In this document: positions 37,140 through 45,781 of the stretch, in pieces
How positions within the stretch are numbered: position 1 is the first letter of the stretch
How the letters are laid out: every line of letters begins with the position of its first letter
Source: Janthinobacterium sp. J1-1
GTDB lineage: Bacteria; Pseudomonadota; Gammaproteobacteria; Burkholderiales; Burkholderiaceae_D
Length of the DNA stretch: 64,000 bases
Assembly: GCF_030944405.1 (NCBI RefSeq)
Contig: NZ_CP132339.1
Location: forward strand, 558,001 to 622,000
Direction of reading: 5' to 3'
Notes under the pieces: model-generated
What the model saw: the letters and a program-made list of their open reading frames with translations, nothing else
What the model was told of the DNA's origin: nothing
Databases searched by the model: none
Program-made: the position numbers and the translations under genes

Positions 37140-37909
37140 ACGACGACCAGCTGCTGCGCTACTCGCGCCATATCCTGCTGGACCAGATCGGCATCGAAGG
37201 CCAGCAGGCCTTGCTCGACGCGCAGGTGCTGGTGATCGGCGCCGGCGGCCTGGGCTCGCCGGCCGCCATGTACCTGGCCGCGTCCGGCGTTGGCCGGCTC
37301 ACGCTGGTCGATGACGACACGGTCGACCTGACCAATCTGCAGCGCCAGATCGCCCACACCACGCAGCGCGTCGGCCAGCCCAAGGTTGTTTCGGCGCATA
37401 CCACGCTGGCGGACATCAATCCTGACATCGAAGTCATCGCCTTGCAGGAGCGCGTGAGTGACGCGCGCCTGGCCGAGCTGGTGGCGGCTGCCACCGTGGT
37501 GCTGGACTGCACCGACAACTTCGCCACCCGCCACGCCGTCAACCGTGCCTGCATGGCGCACAAGGTGCCGCTGGTGTCGGGCGCCGTGATCCGCTTCGAT
37601 GGCCAGGTCAGCGTGTTCGATCCGCGCACGGGCACGCAGCCCTGTTATTCCTGCCTGTTCCCGCAGGACCAGCAGTTTACCGACGAAGCCTGTTCCACCA
37701 TGGGCGTGTTCGCGCCGCTGGTCGGCGTGGTCGGCAGCATGCAGGCGGCCGAAGCGCTCAAGCTGATCATGGGCATCGGTGCGTCGCTGGCCGGGCGGCT
37801 GCTGCTGCTCGACGGCCTGCACATGGAGTGGAGCAGCATGCGCGTGGCGCGCGACCCGGCCTGCCCGGTATGTGGCGATGAATCTGCCCACTGCGCCTTG
37901 CCGGTTTGA
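37136..37909 (+). CDS. MoeB/ThiF/HesA family adenylyltransferase
   Basis: This E1-like enzyme activates the C terminus of a ubiquitin-like sulfur carrier (MoaD or ThiS) by adenylation. The 257-residue protein has the nucleotide motif VLVIGAGGLGSP near residue 32, DDDTVDLTNLQRQIAHTT, the adenylation Asp in VVLDCTDNFATRHAVN, and two CxxC zinc pairs (CYSC and CPVC). It has no rhodanese extension. The start is GTG, overlapping the stop of the protease gene. Sequence alone does not separate MoeB from ThiF. Confidence 0.92.
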   Translation: MNDDQLLRYSRHILLDQIGIEGQQALLDAQVLVIGAGGLGSPAAMYLAASGVGRLTLVDDDTVDLTNLQRQIAHTTQRVGQPKVVSAHTTLADINPDIEVIALQERVSDARLAELVAAATVVLDCTDNFATRHAVNRACMAHKVPLVSGAVIRFDGQVSVFDPRTGTQPCYSCLFPQDQQFTDEACSTMGVFAPLVGVVGSMQAAEALKLIMGIGASLAGRLLLLDGLHMEWSSMRVARDPACPVCGDESAHCALPV

Positions 37910-37943
37910 ACACGCCGGTATAAATTTTCTTAAATTTTCCCTG

Positions 37944-37962
37944 TATGACAGGCTTTGTCATA
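37944..37962. promoter_or_regulatory. Inverted repeat in the promoter region of the gsp operon
   Basis: TATGACA and TGTCATA form a perfect 7-bp inverted repeat with a 5-base spacer in the AT-rich 101-base gap before gspG. A -10-like TATACT follows at 37972-37977, ten bases downstream. It is a good candidate operator for the type II secretion operon; no regulator can be named. Confidence 0.45.
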
Positions 37963-38010
37963 TTTCGGCTTTATACTCTGCACTCCACTGACCTACTTCT
38001 CTCTCTTCTT

Positions 38011-38463
38011 ATGCAAAACGCAGCAACCCGTTCGATACCGCAGCGCCGCGCGCGCGGCTTCACGCTGATTGAAATCATGGTGGTGGTGGTGATCATGGGC
38101 ATCCTGGCCTCGCTGGTGGTGCCCAAGCTGATCGCCCGCACCGGTGAATCGAAGGTGGCGGCGGCGAAAGTCGACATCGCCACCGTGATGCAGGCATTGA
38201 AACTGTACCGCCTGGACAACCAGCGCTATCCGACCACCGAGCAGGGCTTGCGCTCGCTGGTGGAAAAACCGACCGTCGGCCCGGCCGCGAATGGCTGGAA
38301 GGCGGGCGGCTACCTGGAAAAAATGCCGAAAGACCCATGGGGCAATCCTTACCAGTATCTGTCGCCGGGCCTGAAGGGCGAAGTCGACATCATCTCGCTG
38401 GGCGCCGACGGCCAGCCTGGCGGTAGCGGCGACGACGCCGATATCGGTTCCTGGGACCAGTAA
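38011..38463 (+). CDS. gspG: Type II secretion major pseudopilin GspG
   Basis: This is the major subunit of the T2SS pseudopilus. The 150-residue protein has a basic leader ending RARG, then FTLIEIMVVVVIMGILASLVVP, with cleavage before Phe and Glu at +5. The conserved GspG region follows: LDNQRYPTTEQGLRSLVEKP, GYLEKMPKDPWGNPYQYLSPG and the calcium-site-like tail SLGADGQPGGSGDDADIGSWD. The ATG at 38011 gives the normal leader length, though no strong ribosome-binding site precedes it. It is the first gene of the gsp operon. Confidence 0.96.
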   Translation: MQNAATRSIPQRRARGFTLIEIMVVVVIMGILASLVVPKLIARTGESKVAAAKVDIATVMQALKLYRLDNQRYPTTEQGLRSLVEKPTVGPAANGWKAGGYLEKMPKDPWGNPYQYLSPGLKGEVDIISLGADGQPGGSGDDADIGSWDQ

Positions 38464-38474
38464 GCTCTTATTTC

Positions 38475-38960
38475 ATGCCCGCCATGAGTGCCAAACGCCA
38501 GTTGCGCCAGCGCGGCTTCACGCTGATCGAACTGCTGGTGGTGATGGTCATCATCGGCATCACGCTGGGCCTGGTGTCGCTCAACGCCATGCCGAACGGC
38601 CAGCAGGCGCTGCAAAAAGAGGCCGAACGCATCGCCCTGCTGCTGCAGCTGGCGCGCGATGAAGCCATCGTGCGCAGCCGGCAGGTGGCGTTCGAAGCCG
38701 ATGAAAACCAGTACCGTTTTTTGGTCCTCAATGAAAAGCTGTGGCAAGCCGTGACGAAGGATGACTTGCTGCGCGAGCGCAGCTTCGCCAATACGCCGAT
38801 GCTGCTCAGCGTGCAGCCGTCGACCAGCGCGGCCCAGCCGCTGCGCATCGTCTTCGGCCGCGAGCCGGTCGACAAACCGTTCGTGCTGACCATGTCCAGC
38901 GGCGAGCGCAGCGTGGCTATCCGCGCCGACGGCATCGGCCACTTCACGGTCGAGCAATAA
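38475..38960 (+). CDS. gspH: Type II secretion minor pseudopilin GspH
   Basis: This 161-residue minor pseudopilin has the type IV leader RQRG then FTLIELLVVMVIIGITLGLVSL, followed by the GspH-type region with IALLLQLARDEAIVRSRQVAFEAD. It probably sits at or near the pseudopilus tip. An ATG three codons in (38484) is an alternative start. Its stop overlaps the gspI start by one base. Confidence 0.93.
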   Translation: MPAMSAKRQLRQRGFTLIELLVVMVIIGITLGLVSLNAMPNGQQALQKEAERIALLLQLARDEAIVRSRQVAFEADENQYRFLVLNEKLWQAVTKDDLLRERSFANTPMLLSVQPSTSAAQPLRIVFGREPVDKPFVLTMSSGERSVAIRADGIGHFTVEQ

Positions 38961-39355
38961 TGACATTCTTCCCACCCCGCCCGCAGTTGTGTGCATCGCA
39001 GCGCGGCTTCACCCTGCTCGAAGTACTGGTGGCGCTGGTGATCGTCGGTACCGCGCTGGGCGCGTCCTTGCGCGCCGTCGGCAGCCTGACGCAGAACAGC
39101 GATGGCCTGCGCAGCGCCATGATGGCCACCTGGTCGGCCGAAAACCACCTGGTGCGCTTGCGCCTGGAGAAAAAATTCCCGCAGACGGGCAAGCGCACCG
39201 AGGATTGCCCGCAGGGCGACCTGAAACTGATTTGCGAAGAGGAAGTGGTGGCTACGCCGAACCCGCGCATGCGCCAGGTGCGCGTGAACGTCTATGACGC
39301 GCAGTACCCGGCCCGGCGCATCGTGCGCCTGGTCCTGTTGTCGTTCAACGACTGA
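38960..39355 (+). CDS. gspI: Type II secretion minor pseudopilin GspI
   Basis: This 131-residue tip pseudopilin has the leader SQRG then FTLLEVLVALVIVGTALGASLRAVGS, with +5 Glu, and the GspI-type segment MMATWSAENHLVRLRLEKKFP. It is expected to form the tip complex with GspJ and GspK. It shares single-base or overlapping boundaries with gspH and gspJ, showing translational coupling. Confidence 0.93.
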   Translation: MTFFPPRPQLCASQRGFTLLEVLVALVIVGTALGASLRAVGSLTQNSDGLRSAMMATWSAENHLVRLRLEKKFPQTGKRTEDCPQGDLKLICEEEVVATPNPRMRQVRVNVYDAQYPARRIVRLVLLSFND

Positions 39356-40002
39356 TGGCGCGCCCACGCTCCGCCGCCGGCTTCACGCTGATCGAGCTCC
39401 TGGTGGCGATCGGCATCCTGGCCATGGTCGCCTTGCTGGGCTGGCGTGGCCTGGACAGCATCGTGCGCTCGCGCGAGGTACTGAACGCCCAGCTCGAGCA
39501 GTCGCGCGGCATGCAGCTGACGTTCGCGCAGATGCAGAGCGATTGCGACCACCTGGCCGGCGCCAGTTCCGTCAATGCGGCAAGCAATACCCTCCTCAAT
39601 GGCCGCGCCAACCTGTCGGCCGAGACCGACCGCCTGATCCTGGTGCGCCAGGCCGCCTCCGAGCAGCAGCCGCAGCAGCTGCAAGTGGTCACCTATCGCC
39701 TGGTCGGCGGCGTGCTGACACGGCGCGAGTCGAACGGCACGCGCGACCTGGCCGTGCTCGACACCCTGTGGCAGGCGGCGCGCGACGATACCGATAGCGG
39801 CAATGCCAACGTGGTGCTGCTGCGCGGCGTCGACAGCATGGCGATGCGCGGCCAGCGCAAACTGACCAGCAACGCGGCGCCCGACTGGATCACCCTGGCT
39901 GCCGGCAGCAAGACCGACGACCTGGCCGGCCTGGAAGTGACCTTGCAACTGCCGGGACAGGCCGCCGGCCTGTCCAAAGTCTTCTTGCTGGGGCCGGGAT
40001 GA
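39355..40002 (+). CDS. gspJ: Type II secretion minor pseudopilin GspJ
   Basis: This 215-residue tip pseudopilin has the leader SAAG then FTLIELLVAIGILAMVALLGWRGLD and the GspJ region QLEQSRGMQLTFAQMQSDCDHL. The rest fits the family length. The start overlaps the gspI stop by one base and its end overlaps gspK by four. Confidence 0.93.
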   Translation: MARPRSAAGFTLIELLVAIGILAMVALLGWRGLDSIVRSREVLNAQLEQSRGMQLTFAQMQSDCDHLAGASSVNAASNTLLNGRANLSAETDRLILVRQAASEQQPQQLQVVTYRLVGGVLTRRESNGTRDLAVLDTLWQAARDDTDSGNANVVLLRGVDSMAMRGQRKLTSNAAPDWITLAAGSKTDDLAGLEVTLQLPGQAAGLSKVFLLGPG

Positions 40003-40967
40003 AGCCGTTTCATGTGCCCACCCGCCAGCGTGGCGTAGCCGTCATCACGGCCCTGCTGCTGACGGCGCTGGCCATCACGGTGGTGGCCAGCCTGTTCTGG
40101 CAGCAGCAGGTGCAGGTGCGGTCGATGGAAAACCAGCGCCAGCGCCTGCAGACGCAGTGGGCCATGCGCGGCATGGTCGACTTTGCCCGCTTCTGGCTGC
40201 GCCAGGACAATCCGTCCCTGACGGCGACGGACGGCGTCTGGGCCACGCCGATCGAGGAAGCGCGGCTCGACGATTACGTCGACCGTGAAAAGGTCGAGAT
40301 GGAAAAATTCGACGCCACCGTCTCGGGCCGCGCGCTCGACGCGCAGGCGCGTTTCAATCTAACCAACCTGGTCGATATCACGGGTGCGCCCAATCCCGGA
40401 CAGCTGCAGGCCTACCAGCGCTTGCTGGGCAACTTGCAACTCGATAGCGGCCTGGCGCGGGCCACGGCCGACGCAGTGGTGCGCGCACGGCCCAAGGCGC
40501 GCGCCGCTAACGACAACAGCGACAGGAAAACCGACACCGGTACCGGCGGCAGCAGCGAGCCGGTGGCCATGACGCAGATCGAGGATTTGCTGGCGATACC
40601 GGGCTATACCCCGCAAGTGATCGAAAAGCTGCGCGATTACGTGATCGTGCTGCCGCAGGTGACCCCCGTCAACGTCAATACCGCCTCGGCCGAAGTGCTC
40701 GCTGCCGTCACCGACATGTCGGTTTCCGAAGCGAGCGCGCTGACACTGTCGAATCCGCGCAAAAAGTTTGTCGATACGGGCAATTTCAAGAATAATATTA
40801 ATGGCAAGAATGTGATCGACGGTGTGGAGATCGATGTGAAAAGCCAGTACTTCCTCACCGTGATCCGGGTGCGGCTGGACCGCGCCGCGCTCGACGCGCA
40901 GGCGCTGGTGTGGCGCCAGCCGAACCCACAGCGCACCACCAGCCTGGTCTGGTTGCGGGAAAATTAA
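39999..40967 (+). CDS. gspK: Type II secretion tip pseudopilin GspK
   Basis: This 322-residue protein is the large tip pseudopilin. Its leader ends RQRG, followed by VAVITALLLTALAITVVASLFW; the +5 Glu is absent, as is characteristic of GspK. Further blocks are ARFNLTNLV, MTQIEDLLAIPGYTPQVIEKL, VNVNTASAEVLAAVTDMS and SQYFLTVIRVRLD. It starts with an ATGA overlap with gspJ. Confidence 0.95.
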   Translation: MKPFHVPTRQRGVAVITALLLTALAITVVASLFWQQQVQVRSMENQRQRLQTQWAMRGMVDFARFWLRQDNPSLTATDGVWATPIEEARLDDYVDREKVEMEKFDATVSGRALDAQARFNLTNLVDITGAPNPGQLQAYQRLLGNLQLDSGLARATADAVVRARPKARAANDNSDRKTDTGTGGSSEPVAMTQIEDLLAIPGYTPQVIEKLRDYVIVLPQVTPVNVNTASAEVLAAVTDMSVSEASALTLSNPRKKFVDTGNFKNNINGKNVIDGVEIDVKSQYFLTVIRVRLDRAALDAQALVWRQPNPQRTTSLVWLREN

Positions 40968-40986
40968 AACCTGAAAGCGAGTCCCT

Positions 40987-42225
40987 TTGATAACTTTGTA
41001 TATCCGCCACCCGGCCAAGGCCTCCACCGATAGTGCGGCCGCATGCGCCTTCGTGCTGGCCGGCGACGGCGGCGCGCTGCAGCAGCAGGGCAGTGCCGCC
41101 CTGGGCAGCCTGGGCCAGCTGATCGCCGGCGCACAACGCGTGGTGCTGCTGCTGGCGGCGGCCGACGTCACCTTGCTGCGCCTGAAAACCCCGCCGCTGG
41201 CCGGCGCGCGCCTGCGCGCGGCCCTGCCTGGGCTGGTGGAAGAACATATCCTGGGCGACGCGCAGGACTGCGTGCTGGCCGCCGGCGCGCCCGACGCCGC
41301 CGGCCTGCGCACGGTGGCCGTGGCGCAGCGCGCCTGGGTCGAAGTGCTGGTGCAGGCCTTGCTGGCGCAGGGTGCGCGCAAGGTGGCCGTGCTGCCATCG
41401 CAACTGTGCCTGCCCTTGCCGCCCGGTGGCGTATCGGCCAGCCTGCAGACGGGCAGCCAGGGCATCGAACTGGCCTTGCGCCAGGCGCCGCAAGAGGGCC
41501 TGGGCCTGGTGCTGCCGTTCGACGCGCAACAGGCGCTGGCCACCACGCGCGCGTTTGCCGGCGACGTGCCGCTGACCATTTACGTGGCGCAGGATGAACT
41601 GGCGCCATACCAGCAGCTGGCGCAGGACGTGGCCGGCGTGACGGTGGAGCCTGACCATTGGGCGCACTGGATCGCCGCCAGCCGCACTGCCGCCCTGGAC
41701 CTGGCGCCGGCGCTGGGCGCGGGCGGCAGCGCCGCGCGCGACTGGGCGCGCTGGCGCTGGCCGTTGCGCCTGGCGCTGGCAGCCGTGATCGTCAACCTGG
41801 TCGGCATCAATATCGAATGGTCGCGCCTGAAGCGCGAAGTGGCCACCGTCAACACCTCGATGCTGCAGACCTTCAAGGCGGCCTACCCGAATGAGGCGCC
41901 GGTATTCGGCCTGGAAGAGGAACAGATGCGGCGCAATATCGCCGCCGCCAAGCTGCAGGGCGGCCAGGCCAGCATGGACGACTTTACCAGCATGAGCGCG
42001 GCGCTGGGCGAGGCCCTGGGTGGCCTGGCCGGGCGCGGCGTGGTGGCCTCGCTGGAATACCGCGAGCGCAGCCTGATCGTGCGCATCAAGCCCGACATGG
42101 TCGACGCCAGCGCCCAGGCGCAGGTGAAACAGGGGCTGGCCGCGCGCAAGCTGGACCTGAACGAGACCGAGCCCGGTATCTGGAAAATCACGGTCGCCAC
42201 GGTCGCCAAGGGAGCAGCAGCATGA
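40987..42225 (+). CDS. gspL: Type II secretion inner-membrane protein GspL
   Basis: GspL links the GspE ATPase to the periplasmic parts of the system. The 412-residue protein has the actin-like cytoplasmic domain (about residues 1-250, with LPGLVEEHILGDAQDCVLA), one membrane helix (about 260-280, WPLRLALAAVIVNLVGINI) and a periplasmic ferredoxin-like domain. The start appears to be TTG at 40987 with GAAAGCGAG upstream; no closer ATG exists. It overlaps gspM by four bases. Confidence 0.92.
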   Translation: MITLYIRHPAKASTDSAAACAFVLAGDGGALQQQGSAALGSLGQLIAGAQRVVLLLAAADVTLLRLKTPPLAGARLRAALPGLVEEHILGDAQDCVLAAGAPDAAGLRTVAVAQRAWVEVLVQALLAQGARKVAVLPSQLCLPLPPGGVSASLQTGSQGIELALRQAPQEGLGLVLPFDAQQALATTRAFAGDVPLTIYVAQDELAPYQQLAQDVAGVTVEPDHWAHWIAASRTAALDLAPALGAGGSAARDWARWRWPLRLALAAVIVNLVGINIEWSRLKREVATVNTSMLQTFKAAYPNEAPVFGLEEEQMRRNIAAAKLQGGQASMDDFTSMSAALGEALGGLAGRGVVASLEYRERSLIVRIKPDMVDASAQAQVKQGLAARKLDLNETEPGIWKITVATVAKGAAA

Positions 42226-42755
42226 GCATCGCATTGAACAAGGGCCGGGCGGCACTGGCCACGCGCCAGCAGGCCATGCAGGCCTTCTGGGCCGAGCGCA
42301 CGGCGCAGGAGCGCAAGCTTCTCTCCATCGGCGCGGTGGTGGCCGGCGTGGCGCTGGTGTATGCGGTGTTTTTTGAACCGGCCTGGAACGGCCGCATCGC
42401 GCTGCAAAAAAGCCTGCCCGAGCTGCGCCAGAAGGCCGCCGTGCTGCAGTCGCTGGCGCGCGAAGCGGAAGACTTGTCGCGCCAGGCGCCGGTGCAGGTG
42501 GCTGCCATGAACCGCGAGGGCCTCGATGCGTCGCTCAAGGCGCGCGGACTGGCGCCCCAATCGCTGTCGCTGACCGGTGAATATGCGCGCGTGCAGCTCA
42601 ATGGCGTGCCGTTTGCCAGCGTCATGCTGTGGCTGGACGGCTTGCGCCGCGAAGGCCGCATCGCGGTGCAGGACGCGAAGATCACCGCGCAAAGCAAGGC
42701 CGGGCTGGTCGACGCCACCATCTCGCTGCACCAGAGCCCGGGCGTGACCCGATGA
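42222..42755 (+). CDS. gspM: Type II secretion inner-membrane protein GspM
   Basis: This 177-residue partner of GspL has a cytoplasmic N terminus (WAERTAQERKLLSIG), one membrane helix (about residues 38-55) and a periplasmic coiled-coil and ferredoxin-like part (LPELRQKAAVLQSLAREAEDL and VMLWLDGLRREGRIAV). It overlaps gspL and gspN by ATGA junctions. Confidence 0.92.
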   Translation: MSIALNKGRAALATRQQAMQAFWAERTAQERKLLSIGAVVAGVALVYAVFFEPAWNGRIALQKSLPELRQKAAVLQSLAREAEDLSRQAPVQVAAMNREGLDASLKARGLAPQSLSLTGEYARVQLNGVPFASVMLWLDGLRREGRIAVQDAKITAQSKAGLVDATISLHQSPGVTR

Positions 42756-43528
42756 AGCGCATGCTGCTCTGGCTGCTGGCGATCATCGTCAGCGTCGGCC
42801 TGACCCTGCTGGTTTTCTTTCCGGCCGCCTGGGTGGCCTCCATCGTCGAAAAGCAGACCGGCGGGCGTTTGACCTTGGGCGACGCGCAAGGTACCCTGTG
42901 GCGCGGCTCGGCCTTTGTCGGCGGCGCGGCCAGTGCCGGCGGCGCCGTCACGCCGCTCTTGCCCGGCCGCTTCAGCTGGCGCATTGCGCCGTCGGTGCTG
43001 TGGGGTTCGGTCGACGTCGAGCTGCAAAACGCCGAGGCGCTGTCGCAGCCGGTCAATCTGCGTGGCTCGTGGTCGCACTGGCAGGTCAGCCCGGCGGCGC
43101 TGCTGCTGCCGGCCGATGGCCTGGGCGGCCTGGGCGCGCCCTTGAATACGGTGGCGCCGACCGGCAGCATGCGGCTGTCGTGGAGCACCTTGCAACTGGC
43201 CCTGGAGCAGCAGCAGTTTTCGGCCATCGGGCGCACCACCTTGCAGATGACCGACATGGCCTCGCGCCTGTCGTCGCTGCGCCCGCTGGGCAGTTATGAA
43301 CTCGATTTCGACTGGCAGGGGCAGCAGGCCCGGTTGACCTTGCGTTCCATGAAGGGCCCCTTGCTGCTCGACGGCAGTGGCAGCCTGAATCAGGGGCGCA
43401 TGCAGTTTTCCGGCCAGGCCCAGGCCGCAGCAGGATATGAAGAGACCTTGGCGAGTTTGTTGAATTTGCTGGGACAGCGCCGTAGCAATAGCGAAAAAAA
43501 CATCATCGCCCTAGAGTTTAGACAATGA
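42752..43528 (+). CDS. gspN: Type II secretion protein GspN
   Basis: This 258-residue accessory T2SS protein is found in only some systems and its role is unclear. An N-terminal membrane helix (about residues 4-28) is followed by a periplasmic part with TGGRLTLGDAQGTLWRGSA and LLPGRFSWRIAPSVLWG, which are typical of GspN. The start at 42752 overlaps the gspM stop, and the end overlaps gspD by four bases. Confidence 0.9.
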   Translation: MKRMLLWLLAIIVSVGLTLLVFFPAAWVASIVEKQTGGRLTLGDAQGTLWRGSAFVGGAASAGGAVTPLLPGRFSWRIAPSVLWGSVDVELQNAEALSQPVNLRGSWSHWQVSPAALLLPADGLGGLGAPLNTVAPTGSMRLSWSTLQLALEQQQFSAIGRTTLQMTDMASRLSSLRPLGSYELDFDWQGQQARLTLRSMKGPLLLDGSGSLNQGRMQFSGQAQAAAGYEETLASLLNLLGQRRSNSEKNIIALEFRQ

Positions 43529-45771
43529 AAAAATCATCCGTGAGCCCAATCAAACCATCCTTTTCGCTGCGCCGCCTGTCCGCCGCCGCCCTGTTGTGCT
43601 GTTCGGTGGCCGGCCTGCCGGCACCCGCCTGGTCCGCGCCCGGCGACGAGGCGGCGCTCAACTTTGTCGCCGCCGATATCGAGTCGGTGATCAAGGCGGT
43701 GGGCCATTACACCAACATCAATTTCGTGATCGACCCGCGGGTCAAGGGCACGATTACCCTGGTGTCGGAAAAATCGATCAGCAAGACGCAGGCCTTTGCG
43801 CTGCTGGCCTCGGCCCTGCGCCTGCAAGGCTATGCGGTGGTGTCGGGCGACGGCTACGCCAAGGTGGTGCCGGAAGCGGACGCCAAGCTGCAGTCGGTGC
43901 CGACCCAGGTCGGCAATGGCGCGGCCCAGGTCAAGGGCGACCAGATCGCCACCCAGGTGTTTTACCTGAACTACGAATCGTCGGCCAACCTGCTGGCCGT
44001 GCTGCGCCCGCTGATTTCGCCGAACAACACGATCAACGCCAACCCGGGCAACAACTCGCTGGTGATCACCGACTACGCCGACAACCTCAAGCGCATGGCG
44101 AAAATCATCGCCGCGCTCGACGTGCCGGCATCGACCGACCTGGACGTGATCCCGGTGCGCTATGCGATCGCCTCCGACCTGGCGTCGATGGTGAACAAGC
44201 TGATGGAGGGCGGCAACGCCGGCGCAGGCACGGCTGTCGATACGGGCAAGGTGTCGGTGCTGGCCGACCCGCGCACCAACTCGCTGGTGCTGCGCGCGCC
44301 GTCGGCGGCGCGTGCCAACCTGGCCAAGTCGCTGATCGCCAAGCTGGACCAGCCCACCACGCAGCTGGGCAATGTGCACGTGGTCTACCTGAAGAACGCC
44401 GACGCCACCAAGCTGGCGCAGACCCTGCGCGCGGTGGTGACCTCGGACGGCTCGGCCGCCACCGCGCAGCAGGGCACCAATACCAATAACAGCTCGCAGG
44501 GTAACAACAACCAGACCCAGAATATCAGTGGCATCAACAGCTCCGGCATGGGCGGCAACACGCAAGGCGGCACCAGCGGCGGCGCGTCGCTCAACAATGC
44601 GCCGCAGCAGCTGTCCTCGGGCGGCGCGGCCGGTTTCATCCAGGCCGACGCGTCGACGAATACCCTGATCTTGACGTGCAACGAAGCCGTGTACCGCAAC
44701 CTGCGCGCCGTGATCGACCAGCTCGACGTGCGCCGCGCCCAGGTCTATATCGAGGCGCTGATCGTCGAAGTGACGTCGGCCAAGGCCTCCGAATTCGGCG
44801 TGCAGTGGCTGGGGCTTTCCGGCGACAGCAGCAGCAACTACCGCGTCGGCGCCCTGCAATCGTTCGCCACCGGCACCACCAACAATATTGGCGCGCTGGC
44901 GACCGGCAAGGGCGCCGTGCTGCCGACCGGTGGCCTGACGCTGGGTATTTTCAAGCAGATCAACGGCGCGCTGGGTCTCGGTGCGCTGGCCCATGCGCTT
45001 GAATCGGACGGCAACGCCAATATCCTGTCGACGCCGAACCTGATCACCCTGGACAATGAACTGGCCACCATGCAAGTGGGCCAGAACGTGCCTATCCTGA
45101 CGGGCCAGTACACCAGCACGGCCGGCACCAACAGCAATCCGTTCCAGACCATCGACCGCAAGGACGTCGGCCTGACCCTGAAAGTGCGTCCGCAGATTTC
45201 CGAAGGCGGCACCATCAAGATGGCGATTTACCACGAGACGTCGAGCGTGGACAAATCGACCACCAACGCGGTCAGCGGCATTACCATCAACAACCGCGTG
45301 ATCGAAAACAATGTGCTGGCCGACGACGGCCAGATCATCGTGCTCGGTGGCCTGATCGAGGACAGCACCGGCGACAATGCGGAAAAAGTGCGCGGCCTGG
45401 GCGATATTCCCGTGCTGGGCAACCTGTTCAAGTACCAGACGCGCGAACGCAAGAAAACCAATCTGATGATCTTCTTGCGCCCGGTGATCGTGCGCAGCAA
45501 GGAGCAGAGCGGCAGCCTGGCGGCCGACCGTTACGACTACATGCGCGCGGCCGAAACGGCCGCCGTGCCGGCCACCGGCAACCTGATGCTGAAAGACCTG
45601 GGCACGCCCGTGCTGCCGGCCTTGCAGAACGGCCAGCCGGTGGGCGGCAATATGGTCACGCGTCCGGTGCCGCCGGCGCCGTTGCCGCCACCGGGTGCGC
45701 CGGCCAATGCGGCCACGCCGCTGCTGCAGCAGTACCAGCAGCAAAATCCGCAGCAAAACCCGCAACAGTGA
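43525..45771 (+). CDS. gspD: Type II secretion secretin GspD
   Basis: GspD is the outer-membrane channel of the T2SS. The 748-residue protein has a signal peptide (about residues 1-37), an N0 domain (LNFVAADIESVIKAVGHYTN), three N domains, and a Ser/Asn/Gly-rich insert in N3 (about residues 310-360). The secretin core has VPILTGQYTSTAGT, DVGLTLKVRPQISEGG and VRGLGDIPVLGNLFKYQ. The tail is Pro/Gln-rich. No S-domain for a pilotin is evident. Confidence 0.95.
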   Translation: MKKSSVSPIKPSFSLRRLSAAALLCCSVAGLPAPAWSAPGDEAALNFVAADIESVIKAVGHYTNINFVIDPRVKGTITLVSEKSISKTQAFALLASALRLQGYAVVSGDGYAKVVPEADAKLQSVPTQVGNGAAQVKGDQIATQVFYLNYESSANLLAVLRPLISPNNTINANPGNNSLVITDYADNLKRMAKIIAALDVPASTDLDVIPVRYAIASDLASMVNKLMEGGNAGAGTAVDTGKVSVLADPRTNSLVLRAPSAARANLAKSLIAKLDQPTTQLGNVHVVYLKNADATKLAQTLRAVVTSDGSAATAQQGTNTNNSSQGNNNQTQNISGINSSGMGGNTQGGTSGGASLNNAPQQLSSGGAAGFIQADASTNTLILTCNEAVYRNLRAVIDQLDVRRAQVYIEALIVEVTSAKASEFGVQWLGLSGDSSSNYRVGALQSFATGTTNNIGALATGKGAVLPTGGLTLGIFKQINGALGLGALAHALESDGNANILSTPNLITLDNELATMQVGQNVPILTGQYTSTAGTNSNPFQTIDRKDVGLTLKVRPQISEGGTIKMAIYHETSSVDKSTTNAVSGITINNRVIENNVLADDGQIIVLGGLIEDSTGDNAEKVRGLGDIPVLGNLFKYQTRERKKTNLMIFLRPVIVRSKEQSGSLAADRYDYMRAAETAAVPATGNLMLKDLGTPVLPALQNGQPVGGNMVTRPVPPAPLPPPGAPANAATPLLQQYQQQNPQQNPQQ

Positions 45772-45781
45772 TCGGCCAGTC

